Position numbers and translations under genes: made by a program
Notes under the pieces: generated by a model
Databases searched by the model: none
What the model was told of the DNA's origin: nothing
The model's input: only the letters and a program-made list of their open reading frames with translations
Shown here: piece after piece, positions 8,250 through 15,804 of the stretch
Layout: each line of letters begins with the position of its first letter
How positions within the stretch are numbered: the first letter of the stretch is position 1
Assembly: GCA_017938625.1 (NCBI GenBank)
Contig: JAGBBD010000009.1
Coordinates: 1-36,916, forward strand
DNA length: 36,916 nt
DNA from: Oscillospiraceae bacterium
GTDB taxonomy: Bacteria; Bacillota; Clostridia; Oscillospirales; Oscillospiraceae
Direction: 5' to 3'

Positions 8250-9545
8250 ATGCTCAGCAGCAATCTGACCGTCGGTGAAAACGGTCATCTCTACTTCGGC
8301 GGTCAGGACACCGTGGAACTGGCAAAGCAGTACGGTACGCCGCTGTATGTGATGGACGAAATCCGCATCCGTGAGAATATGCGGATGTATCTGCGTGCCT
8401 TTGAAGAGCACTTCGGCGAGGGCTCAAGGCCCTTGTATGCCAGCAAGGCAAACAGCTTCAAGAGAATGTATGAGATCGCCAAGGAAGAGGGCATGGGCAT
8501 TGATGTGGTGTCCTCCGGCGAGATCTATACCGCCATCAGGGCAGGCTTCCCGCTGGAAAATGCCTATTTCCATTCCAACAACAAGACCGACTGGGACATT
8601 GCCTATGCCATTGACAACGGCATCGGTTACTTTGTGGTGGATAACCGCGAAGAGGTGGATGCCATCAATGCCATCGCAGGAAAGAAGGACAAAAAGCAGC
8701 CCATTTTGCTCCGTCTGACGCCCGGTGTGGATCCTCATACTTACGAAGCTGTGTCCACCGGTAAGGTGGACAGCAAGTTCGGCACCTCCATCGAGACGGG
8801 ACAGGCGCTTGAAATGGTGCGCCACACCTTGTCTCTTCCCAATCTGGAACTGAAGGGCTTCCACTGCCATGTTGGCTCTCAGGTCTTTGGTGAGGATATT
8901 TACGAGCGCGCTTCCGAGATCATGCTGGACTTTATGGCACTGTGCCGCAAGGAGTTTGGCGTTGAGCTGGAGCAGCTGGATATGGGCGGCGGCTACGGTG
9001 TGCGCTACATGGACGACGACGACCATGTGGATATCCCCGCAGCCATTGGCAGAGTAGCGGCTCACATGAAGGCCTGCTGCGAAAAGCTGGGAATGGCTCT
9101 TCCCAAGATCTTTATGGAGCCGGGACGCAGCATCGCGGCAGATGCCGGTCTGACGCTCTACAGCGTGGGTACCATCAAGAAGATCACCGGGTATAAGAAT
9201 TATGTGTCTGTGGACGGCGGCATGACGGACAACCCCCGCTACGCCCTCTACGGCTCCAAGTATACCGTTTACCACGCAAATCGTCCTCTGGACGAAAAGA
9301 ATCTGGTTGCCGATGTGGTGGGCCGCTGCTGTGAAAGCGGCGATATGGTCCAGCCCAATGTGGCGCTGCCGGAGCCTGTGCGCGGTGAGATCATCGCTGT
9401 GTGTACCACCGGTGCTTACAACTATTCCATGGCGTCCAACTATAACCGTGTTGCCCGTCCTGCCATGGTCATGGTCACACCGGAGACCTCCTATGTGACT
9501 ATCAGGCGCGAGAGCCTGGAAGATCTGGTCAGAAATGATGTATAA
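8250..9545 (+). CDS. lysA: Diaminopimelate decarboxylase
   Basis: PLP enzyme that decarboxylates meso-diaminopimelate to lysine, the last step of the DAP pathway. The 431-residue product fits the fold III decarboxylase family: PLP lysine in YASKANSF near residue 60, HCHVGSQ near residue 210, the phosphate-binding EPGRSI near residue 290 and the catalytic CESGD near residue 365. ATG 8250 has AGGAGG 8 bases upstream; an in-frame ATG at 8226 is rejected for lack of a site. It presupposes meso-DAP, which matches the DAP-type MurE in the dcw cluster. Its 3' end overlaps the start of the GNAT gene. Confidence 0.96.
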   Translation: MLSSNLTVGENGHLYFGGQDTVELAKQYGTPLYVMDEIRIRENMRMYLRAFEEHFGEGSRPLYASKANSFKRMYEIAKEEGMGIDVVSSGEIYTAIRAGFPLENAYFHSNNKTDWDIAYAIDNGIGYFVVDNREEVDAINAIAGKKDKKQPILLRLTPGVDPHTYEAVSTGKVDSKFGTSIETGQALEMVRHTLSLPNLELKGFHCHVGSQVFGEDIYERASEIMLDFMALCRKEFGVELEQLDMGGGYGVRYMDDDDHVDIPAAIGRVAAHMKACCEKLGMALPKIFMEPGRSIAADAGLTLYSVGTIKKITGYKNYVSVDGGMTDNPRYALYGSKYTVYHANRPLDEKNLVADVVGRCCESGDMVQPNVALPEPVRGEIIAVCTTGAYNYSMASNYNRVARPAMVMVTPETSYVTIRRESLEDLVRNDV

Positions 9546-10020
9546 GATAAGACAGGTGACGCTTTCGGATCTTGAACGCGTCACTGCTTTGGAAGCAAGC
9601 TGTTTCCCATCGGCGGAAGCAGCGACCGGGGAAGCATTTGCCTATCGGATCAAAGCGTTCCCGGAGCGTTTCTTTGTGGCAGAAGAGGATGGGGAGATCC
9701 TTGGCATCATCAACGGCTGTGCCTGCTCCAAGAGCACCATTTCCGATGATCTGTATGAGCCGCAGGGTCATGAGCCGGGGGCGAAAAACCAGATGATCTT
9801 CGGTCTTGCGGTAAAGCCATCCTGCCAAGGGCGTGGCATCGGCTCCGCGCTTATGGAGCACATGATCGGCTTCTGCCGCCAGACGGATATGAACGCGGTG
9901 ATCCTCACCTGCAAAGAAGAAAAGATCGGCTACTATGAACGATTTGGTTTTGAAAACCGCGGCGTATCTGCCTCCATCCACGGCGGCGCGGTGTGGTATG
10001 ATATGGTATTGACATTATAA
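9535..10020 (+). CDS. GNAT-family N-acetyltransferase
   Basis: Acetyl-CoA-dependent N-acetyltransferase of 161 residues. The acetyl-CoA pyrophosphate loop QGRGIGSAL follows strand 4 (FGLAVKP) at about residue 95, and the C-terminal YYERFGF is typical of GNAT. The segment DDLYEPQGHEPG before strand 4 resembles the arylalkylamine N-acetyltransferase-like branch, so a small amine substrate is possible (inference only). Its ATG 9535 (or 9538) lies within the last codons of lysA, giving an 8-11 base overlap and probable translational coupling. The pair ends at a strong bidirectional terminator. Confidence 0.87.
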   Translation: MMYKIRQVTLSDLERVTALEASCFPSAEAATGEAFAYRIKAFPERFFVAEEDGEILGIINGCACSKSTISDDLYEPQGHEPGAKNQMIFGLAVKPSCQGRGIGSALMEHMIGFCRQTDMNAVILTCKEEKIGYYERFGFENRGVSASIHGGAVWYDMVLTL

Positions 10021-10023
10021 AAT

Positions 10024-10059
10024 AAACCGGAAGTTTCTCCGTCGAGAAACTTCCGGTTT
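10024..10059. terminator. Bidirectional terminator between GNAT gene and dam
   Basis: A perfect 15-bp stem, arms 10024-10038 and 10045-10059, with a 6-base loop (CCGTCG). The A/T-rich stem ends give T-runs on both strands. It serves the rightward lysA-GNAT operon and the leftward adenine methyltransferase gene. Confidence 0.9.
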
Positions 10060-10063
10060 GTTG

Positions 10064-11170
10064 TCATTCAAACGGATAATTGGTCACGATCAGATGCTCC
10101 GCTGCGCGGTCGTTGCGGCTGCGGACGTTGTAGGTGTACTGCTTGTCAAAGCGCTTGATGTAGAAACCTTGGCTGTAAAGGCTTTCGATGTAGGGCGTGT
10201 TCTTGATGATCAGCAGGAATTTTGCCTTGGTCTTGCTCAGACACACGGCAAGTCTTGCCTGATCCAGCTTGGTGAAAGCCGTGCCCTCGTAGTCGGAAAA
10301 CTCCGTGTCATAGGGAGGATCGAGGAACATGAAATCATGCTCTGTAGGCTGGATCTGCGCCAAAAAGTCCTCAAAGTCCATGCAGCGGATATCCGTGCCG
10401 GCGAAGATCTTCTGCGTTTCTTCCCGGAACAGCGCGTCCACCTTGCCGGTAAAATCCTTTTTGTTGTAGCTCATGCCGCCGTAGGGAATGTTGAATTCAC
10501 CGTTTCGGTTGTAGCGGAACATGGAACCGTAGCAGGTCTCCCGGATAAAGAAGAAGTTGGCGGCGCGCAGCCCTGCAGGCAGGGTGATGCGCCCCAAATT
10601 CCAGTCGTTGTACACGCTGCGGAAATACAGGTAGTAACCGGAGGTCAGCCCTGTCACAAGGTTTTCTGCCAGATCCTCGGGAGAGAAAGGATTTTTGCGG
10701 TGATTTTCCCTTGTTCTGCACAGCTTGTCCAACAGGGAGTCTTCCAGTTCTTTTTGGAATTTGCCTTCATCAAGCACGATGGGGTAAGAGAACATGGCAA
10801 GGATCTCCGGCATCCAGACCTCCATAAGAAGCTGCAGGGAATCTGCCGCATCTTCCTTGTTGGGCAGCAAACTCCACACATCCAGCAGCTCTGTCACATG
10901 AAGTCTGCCGTATTCCAGAATGCCGCGGAAGCTTTCTGCGTAGGAGTAAAGAGCCTGTCTGAACTGCTCGTCCTGTACCTGCACCAGATGGTAAAATTCC
11001 ATCAGATCGCCTGCTGTGTCATTGATGGCAGCACGCTCCGGACTCAGATGGAAGAACAATGCGCCGCCGCCGAAGAAGGGCTCAATATAGCGGTCGTAGT
11101 CGGGGATCATACCATAGACCTGTGCGATCTCTTTGGCTTTTCCGCCGGGCCATTTCAGAAGAGGTTTCAT
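10064..11170 (-). CDS. dam: D12-class DNA adenine N6-methyltransferase (Dam/DpnM type)
   Basis: Transfers methyl from SAM to adenine N6 in DNA. The 368-residue protein has the alpha-class (D12) motif order: KWPGGK at residues 6-11 (motif X), FFGGG at 32-36 (motif I), the RYNRNGEFNIPYG segment at 219-231, DPPY at 284-287 (catalytic motif IV), and a C-terminal EHLIVTNY. It is about 90 residues longer than typical Dam because of an extended target-recognition region (about 70-180). ATG 11170 has AGGA upstream; the open frame continues 20 codons further without support. No restriction endonuclease is next to it, so it looks like an orphan methylase. GATC specificity is plausible from the family but not shown. 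Confidence 0.92.
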   Translation of the reverse strand: MKPLLKWPGGKAKEIAQVYGMIPDYDRYIEPFFGGGALFFHLSPERAAINDTAGDLMEFYHLVQVQDEQFRQALYSYAESFRGILEYGRLHVTELLDVWSLLPNKEDAADSLQLLMEVWMPEILAMFSYPIVLDEGKFQKELEDSLLDKLCRTRENHRKNPFSPEDLAENLVTGLTSGYYLYFRSVYNDWNLGRITLPAGLRAANFFFIRETCYGSMFRYNRNGEFNIPYGGMSYNKKDFTGKVDALFREETQKIFAGTDIRCMDFEDFLAQIQPTEHDFMFLDPPYDTEFSDYEGTAFTKLDQARLAVCLSKTKAKFLLIIKNTPYIESLYSQGFYIKRFDKQYTYNVRSRNDRAAEHLIVTNYPFE

Positions 11171-11201
11171 AACCGTTCCTGCTTTCTCGTTTAGTGATAC
11201 C

Positions 11202-11230
11202 ATTATAGCAGAATATCTTTTTACTTGCAA
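11202..11230 (-). promoter_or_regulatory. Leftward promoter of dam sharing a -35 with the divergent gene
   Basis: Minus strand TTGCAA (11225-11230), 17-base spacer and TATAAT (11202-11207). TTGCAA is its own reverse complement and is also the -35 of the rightward promoter. Confidence 0.8.
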
Positions 11231-11253
11231 GAAATGTCGAAAATTGGTATACT
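11225..11253 (+). promoter_or_regulatory. Rightward promoter for the E2-like membrane protein, predicted leaderless
   Basis: TTGCAA (11225-11230), 17-base spacer and TATACT (11248-11253). The expected start point, seven bases after the -10, is the A of the ATG at 11260. A Spo0A-box-like TGTCGAA (11235-11241) lies between the two hexamers. Confidence 0.7.
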
Positions 11254-11259
11254 GACCCT

Positions 11260-12663
11260 ATGGAAAAGAGAACAACTTATTTTGTCAGCCGTAAAAATGT
11301 GCTGACATGGCTGGCAGCTCTTTTGATGATCGGCTCGGCAGGACTCCGCATCGCATATTTCTGCGGGAAAGGCGCAGATGCAACGACGGTGTGGCTTCAA
11401 ATCGTCCTTCCGGCAGCAGCAGGTCTGATCTTTGCGCTGCAGATCCTTCTGGATGGAAAAGAGCATTTTTACCGCACGGCGACCCCTGTGTTTTTGATGG
11501 CAGTTTATTTTGTCGTTGTGGTCGTGGCAACGGAAATGCTCAAACGGTATGTGTTTGTCAATATTCTGGTGTTTCTGGCATTTTATATTTTCTATCGCCA
11601 GATCACATCCGGACGCTGGTCCGGGCCGTGGCTTCTGACAGTACTCTTTGCAGGTGCTGCGGCAGTGTATGGTTACTATCATCTTGATACTCTGCGTCAG
11701 TGGCAGCTTCATAGGATGGCAGATACCGCCATGCTTCTCGGCTGCTTCGTGGTGAGTCTTGCCGTGCGGCCTCATGCGGACGGTGTCTATCATCCCACCT
11801 GGGGTGATCGCTCCGATGGCAGACTGGTCAGAACGCTGCCCGGAATGTCCAAGATCGAGCCTTACATCATGACCACCAGAAACACCTCCTGCAACACCAT
11901 CCATGATGAGCTGGAGATCACCAACATTGAAAAGTATGTGCGCGAAAAGCGCAAAGAGGGTCTGACTCACTTCGGCATCAACCATGTGTTCATCGCCGCC
12001 TATGTGCGCTGCGTCAGCCAGTATCCGGCAGTCAACCGCTTTGTGTCCGGTCAGAAGGTCTACAGCCGTGGTGATGAGATCCAGTACTGCATGACCATCA
12101 AGCGGGAAATGACCACGGAGTCTCCCGATACCTGTATCAAGCTGCATCTCAAGCCTACCGATACGGTCTATGAGGTCTATGAAAAAATGGAAGCGGCTGT
12201 CCGCGAGGTCAAGGATGCCGAGGATCTGGACAACGGCTTTGAAAGCCTTGTTTCCGCATTGGCAAGCCTGCCCGGTCTGTTCCTTGCCTTTGTTGTGGTC
12301 GTTCTGCGGACGCTGGACTACTTTGGCTTGCTGCCCGGCTTCCTGCTGGAGCTGAGCCCCTTCCATGGCTCTGTGTTCTTCACCTCCATGGGCTCTCTTG
12401 GTATCCCTGCCATCATCCATCATCTGTATGACTTTGGCAATCTGCCTGTGTTTATCGCCTTTGGCTGCAAGTATCGCCGCAACGAGGTGGCGAATGACGG
12501 CACGGTGGAGCATAAAAAGTATGTGGATATGGGCTTTACGCTGGATGAACGTATTTGCGACGGCTTCTACTATGCCGCTGTCCTCAAATATCTGAGAAGA
12601 CTTCTTGCTCATCCCGAGCGTCTGGATACGCCCCCCGAAACTGTGGTAAAAGACATTCCGTAA
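11260..12663 (+). CDS. Membrane protein fused to a 2-oxoacid dehydrogenase E2-like acyltransferase domain
   Basis: 467 residues. Six hydrophobic segments at about 13-32, 43-64, 74-93, 97-113, 122-141 and 154-169 form an N-terminal membrane domain. Residues 185-455 resemble the CAT/E2 acyltransferase fold: HFGINHVFIAAYVRCVSQYP (residues 237-256) matches the helix before the substrate channel, TSMGSLGI (375-382) the usual SNLG region, and LDERICDG (428-435) the DHRxxDG active site. At that site E430 replaces the catalytic histidine. There is no lipoyl domain and no E1 or E3 gene nearby. Another hydrophobic stretch (339-365) sits in the CAT-like part. No ribosome site precedes ATG 11260. I infer a non-classical acyltransferase or a binding protein; its true substrate is unknown. 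Confidence 0.75.
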   Translation: MEKRTTYFVSRKNVLTWLAALLMIGSAGLRIAYFCGKGADATTVWLQIVLPAAAGLIFALQILLDGKEHFYRTATPVFLMAVYFVVVVVATEMLKRYVFVNILVFLAFYIFYRQITSGRWSGPWLLTVLFAGAAAVYGYYHLDTLRQWQLHRMADTAMLLGCFVVSLAVRPHADGVYHPTWGDRSDGRLVRTLPGMSKIEPYIMTTRNTSCNTIHDELEITNIEKYVREKRKEGLTHFGINHVFIAAYVRCVSQYPAVNRFVSGQKVYSRGDEIQYCMTIKREMTTESPDTCIKLHLKPTDTVYEVYEKMEAAVREVKDAEDLDNGFESLVSALASLPGLFLAFVVVVLRTLDYFGLLPGFLLELSPFHGSVFFTSMGSLGIPAIIHHLYDFGNLPVFIAFGCKYRRNEVANDGTVEHKKYVDMGFTLDERICDGFYYAAVLKYLRRLLAHPERLDTPPETVVKDIP

Positions 12664-12665
12664 AC

Positions 12666-12698
12666 AAAAAGTTCCTCACTTCAAGTGAGGAACTTTTT
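12666..12698. terminator. Bidirectional terminator between convergent genes
   Basis: Arms 12666-12680 and 12684-12698 form a 15-bp stem with a 3-base loop, with A5 and T5 at the ends giving T-tracts in both directions. It separates the E2-like gene from argS. Confidence 0.9.
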
Positions 12699-12700
12699 AT

Positions 12701-14467
12701 TTACATTTTTTCCGGTGCTTCAAAGCCCAACAGATCGATGCAGCTTTCCAGGATCCGCTTGGTGAGATCCATCAGCGCCACATAGCCTGCCTGCTTCCGG
12801 GCGTCCGGCTCAGCCAGAATTCTGGTTTCATGGTAGAACTTGTTGGCAGCGCCTGCCAGCTCATAGATATACTGGCAGATGGTGTTGGGAGCGTTGTCGC
12901 GGTAAGCCTGCCACATAAAGTCTGCAAAACGGGTGATGACCAGCATCAGATCCGTTGCCTCTTTGGTCTCGGGTGCCATCAGCGCCTGAGGCTCCACGGC
13001 GCCTTGATACTTGCCCAGAATGGACTTGATGCGCACGATGGTATAGAGGATATAAGGCCCGGTGTTGCCTTCGAAGGCGGCAAAGCGCTCCAGATCAAAG
13101 ACGTAATCCTTGGTGGGCTGGTTGCTCAGATCGCCGTATTTCAGTGCGGCCATGGCAACGAGCCGCGCGGTGGTGTCCACATCGCTTGCATCCACCACTT
13201 GATTTTCTGTGATCTTCTGGCGCACATACTCGGTGATCTCGCTGATGAGGCGCTCCAGACGCATGACGCCGCCCTCTCTTGTCTTGAAGGGCTTGCCGTC
13301 CTTGCCGTTCATGGTGCCGAAGCCGATGTGCTCCAGATCCATGGTTTCCGGAACGATCTGTGCCTTTCTGGCAGCGCGGAACACCTGCTCAAAGTGCAGA
13401 GCCTGGCGCTTATCGGTCAGATAGAGCATCTTGCCGGGCGCAAAATCCTGCATACGCTGTACAATGGTGGCAAGGTCGGTGGTGGCATATAAGGTCGCGC
13501 CGTCGGACTTGACCAGAATGCAGGGAGGAACTTCCTTGGTGTCGCTCTCTTCCTGCACATTGATGACCAGCGCGCCCTCCGACTCGGTGGTGATGCCCTT
13601 TTTTTTCATATCCTCGATCATGGGAGGAATGTAGGGCTGTGCATCGCTTTCGCCCAGCCATGCGTCAAAGGAAACGTTGAGGTTGTTGTAGTTCTTTTTC
13701 AGATCCTCCACACTCAGTCGCATGATGTGATCCCAAAGGGCACGGTAGCCGCGCTCGCCGTTCTGCAGCTTAAAGGTGGCATTGTGGGCACGCTCTGCAA
13801 AGGCGGGATCCTCTTTGCTCTTGGCGGAAGCGGTGGGGTAGATCTCCTCCAGCTGGGAGATGGTGAAGGGTGCTTCGGCAGGATATTCCCCGGTGAAGCT
13901 TTCGTCAAAGTAGGGCAGCTCCGGCTGACGCTCACGGACTTCTTCCATGATCAGACCCATCTGCAGACCCCAGTCACCCATGTGGATATCACCGATGACC
14001 TTGTTGCCGAAGTAACGGTGGATGCGTTTGAGGCTTTCGCCGATGATGGCAGAGCGCAGATGGCCGACGTGCAGAGGCTTTGCCACATTGGGGCCGCCGT
14101 AGTCCAGCACCATGGTCTTGGCATCCGGATCGGGCTGCAGACCATACTGCTCTGTCACAGCCATCTGTGCAACATAGTCGCACAGGTACTGCGCCGATAC
14201 ATTCATGTTCAAAAAGCCGGGTGCCACGGCAGACACCATGCTGAACATTGCATCGTCCTGCAGCTTTTCAGCCACAGTCTGTGCGATCTGGATGGGTGCG
14301 CAGCGGTAGGTCTTTGCGGCAGGCATGGCACCGTTGCACTGGAACTGGCAAAGGTCGGGACGGTTGGATACGGTGACCTTGCCGAAAGAAGCGTCGTAGC
14401 CGGCTTCTTCGAAGGCGCGGCTGACGCGCCGGGAGATCAGATCAACAAATTTTTCCACTTGAAACAT
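12701..14467 (-). CDS. argS: Arginyl-tRNA synthetase
   Basis: Class I synthetase charging tRNA-Arg. The 588-residue product has an N-terminal tRNA D-loop recognition domain (about 1-115), the HIGH-type motif in KPLHVGHLRSA near residue 135, an FKTREGGVM segment in place of KMSKS as in many ArgRS, and a C-terminal DALR anticodon-binding domain ending in the conserved methionine. ATG 14467 has AAAGG directly abutting it, which is too close. The in-frame GTG at 14458 (Val4) sits 9 bases after the same AAAGG and may be the real start. A promoter-like TGTACA/17/TATAAT precedes it on the minus strand. Confidence 0.95.
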   Translation of the reverse strand: MFQVEKFVDLISRRVSRAFEEAGYDASFGKVTVSNRPDLCQFQCNGAMPAAKTYRCAPIQIAQTVAEKLQDDAMFSMVSAVAPGFLNMNVSAQYLCDYVAQMAVTEQYGLQPDPDAKTMVLDYGGPNVAKPLHVGHLRSAIIGESLKRIHRYFGNKVIGDIHMGDWGLQMGLIMEEVRERQPELPYFDESFTGEYPAEAPFTISQLEEIYPTASAKSKEDPAFAERAHNATFKLQNGERGYRALWDHIMRLSVEDLKKNYNNLNVSFDAWLGESDAQPYIPPMIEDMKKKGITTESEGALVINVQEESDTKEVPPCILVKSDGATLYATTDLATIVQRMQDFAPGKMLYLTDKRQALHFEQVFRAARKAQIVPETMDLEHIGFGTMNGKDGKPFKTREGGVMRLERLISEITEYVRQKITENQVVDASDVDTTARLVAMAALKYGDLSNQPTKDYVFDLERFAAFEGNTGPYILYTIVRIKSILGKYQGAVEPQALMAPETKEATDLMLVITRFADFMWQAYRDNAPNTICQYIYELAGAANKFYHETRILAEPDARKQAGYVALMDLTKRILESCIDLLGFEAPEKM

Positions 14468-14526
14468 CCTTTGTTTATATAGTCAGTACCCAACATTATA
14501 ACAAAAGAAACCTCACTTGTACAGTA

Positions 14527-15048
14527 TCAAAACAGCAGTTTTGTGCTGATACTTGCCACAATAAAGCCTATAAGATCGGCAGTCAGCGCGGCAATGATGG
14601 TGTAGCGTGTTTTTTTGATCTTTGCCGCGCCGAAGTAGACGCTGATGGTATAAAACGTGGTCTCTGTACTGCCCAGCATGACTGCTGCTGTGCGTCCTAC
14701 AAGGCTGTCCGCACCATAGTGTGCCATCAGCTCGCTGCCTACAGCAAGGGCGGCGCTGCCGGAAATGGGGCGGATGATCACCAGCGGCACGGTTTCCGGC
14801 GGGATACCCAATACGCGGCATGCGGGGGAGAGAGCATGGGTCAAAAGCTCGATGGCACCGCTGGCACGCAGCACCTGTACGCAGGAAAGCAGTACCACAA
14901 GGGCAGGCAGAATGTGCTTGGCTGTGGCAAGCCCTTCTTCTGCTCCTGCGACCATCAAGGCATAGGCATCGCGCTTTCCCGACACGGCATAGACGCACAC
15001 CCCAAGCAGAAGCAGGGGAATCAGCAGATCGAGGATCACCTTACCCAT
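14527..15048 (-). CDS. spmB: Spore maturation protein B
   Basis: Integral membrane protein of the nucleoside-recognition (Gate) domain family, required with SpmA for spore core dehydration and heat resistance in Bacillus. The 173-residue product has 4-5 hydrophobic segments and the family run RPISGSAALAVGSELM, then MLGSTETTFYTISVYFG. ATG 15048 overlaps the end of spmA by 13 bases, so coupling is likely; the open frame extends 20 codons upstream inside spmA but without support. No dacB-type carboxypeptidase is adjacent, unlike in Bacillus. Confidence 0.93.
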   Translation of the reverse strand: MGKVILDLLIPLLLLGVCVYAVSGKRDAYALMVAGAEEGLATAKHILPALVVLLSCVQVLRASGAIELLTHALSPACRVLGIPPETVPLVIIRPISGSAALAVGSELMAHYGADSLVGRTAAVMLGSTETTFYTISVYFGAAKIKKTRYTIIAALTADLIGFIVASISTKLLF

Positions 15049-15605
15049 TTGGAAAGCACCTTTGCCACCAAGAGTCCTGCCGTTACGGAACATGCGGAGG
15101 TGATCCAAACGGCAGGCAGGATATCGAAAGGGGCAGCTGCCCCCAGACCTGCCCGTACAGCTGCTACGGTTGCAGGAATCAGCTGTACGGAAGCGGTGTT
15201 CATGATGACAAGTTTACATAACTCGTCGCTCGCCCGACCGTTCTCGTTTTTTGCCATGGCACAGGCAGCTTGGACACCCAAAGGTGTTGCTGCATTGCCC
15301 AGCCCCAGCAGGTTTGCCGACAGATTTCCGCACAGGGCGTACCGGGCTGTTTTGTCCTCCCATGCCTTGGGAAATAAGCGTTTGAGGATGGGCTGCAGCA
15401 GACGGGATAGCTGCTCGGTCAGCCCTGTCTGTGCCATTGTGTGGCTCAGTCCAGACCACAGGCAGATGGGGCCTGTTAAGGTGACCGTTAAGGTCACTGC
15501 TTGTTTGGCGCCGTCCAGAAGCGCCCCGGAAAGGGTAGAGGCAGTACCGGTAAACATACTGCAAAAAATTGACAAAACAAGAACAATCAACAGAAATAAA
15601 GACAT
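15036..15605 (-). CDS. spmA: Spore maturation protein A
   Basis: Partner of SpmB, a membrane protein of 189 residues with several hydrophobic segments and the recognisable LCGNLSANLLGLGNAATPLG motif around residue 95, followed by SDELCKLVIMNTASVQLIP. ATG 15605 has GAGGG about 8 bases upstream, and an upstream in-frame ATG at 15647 is less likely. In Bacillus the operon is made in the mother cell under sigma-E; I looked for a sigma-E-like site upstream and saw no convincing one. It is divergent from the abrB-like regulator across about 200 bases. This pair is the best sign that the host sporulates. Confidence 0.93.
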   Translation of the reverse strand: MSLFLLIVLVLSIFCSMFTGTASTLSGALLDGAKQAVTLTVTLTGPICLWSGLSHTMAQTGLTEQLSRLLQPILKRLFPKAWEDKTARYALCGNLSANLLGLGNAATPLGVQAACAMAKNENGRASDELCKLVIMNTASVQLIPATVAAVRAGLGAAAPFDILPAVWITSACSVTAGLLVAKVLSKWVR

Positions 15606-15693
15606 TTTGTAACCCTCGAAGTAGAAAGAATAACAAATTGAAATCATAAGAGAAACGCGTTATGTAAATCTGCGCAAAAACTTTGGGTAAAAG

Positions 15694-15700
15694 TGTCGAA
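15694..15700 (+). promoter_or_regulatory. Spo0A-box-like heptamer upstream of abrB-like gene
   Basis: TGTCGAA, an exact match to the Bacillus 0A box, centred about 58 bases upstream of the expected abrB-like transcription start and also upstream of spmA on the other strand. Function is inferred only. Confidence 0.4.
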
Positions 15701-15719
15701 AAAACGGAATTTTTGCCAA

Positions 15720-15748
15720 TAGACAATTGGAAATCAAAAGAATATAAT
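15720..15748 (+). promoter_or_regulatory. Promoter of the abrB-like gene
   Basis: TAGACA (15720-15725), 17-base spacer and a perfect TATAAT (15743-15748), about 57 bases ahead of the coding start. Confidence 0.8.
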
Positions 15749-15804
15749 CGTGCTAAAACTAAAAAAGAAGCGGGGGTTCGTTGCGCTGAAAGGTCGTGTG
15801 TTCA

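Noticed and set aside
15606-15690. Sigma-E-type promoter for spmA
   Set aside because: Expected from Bacillus, but no convincing sigma-E -10 and -35 pair could be found.
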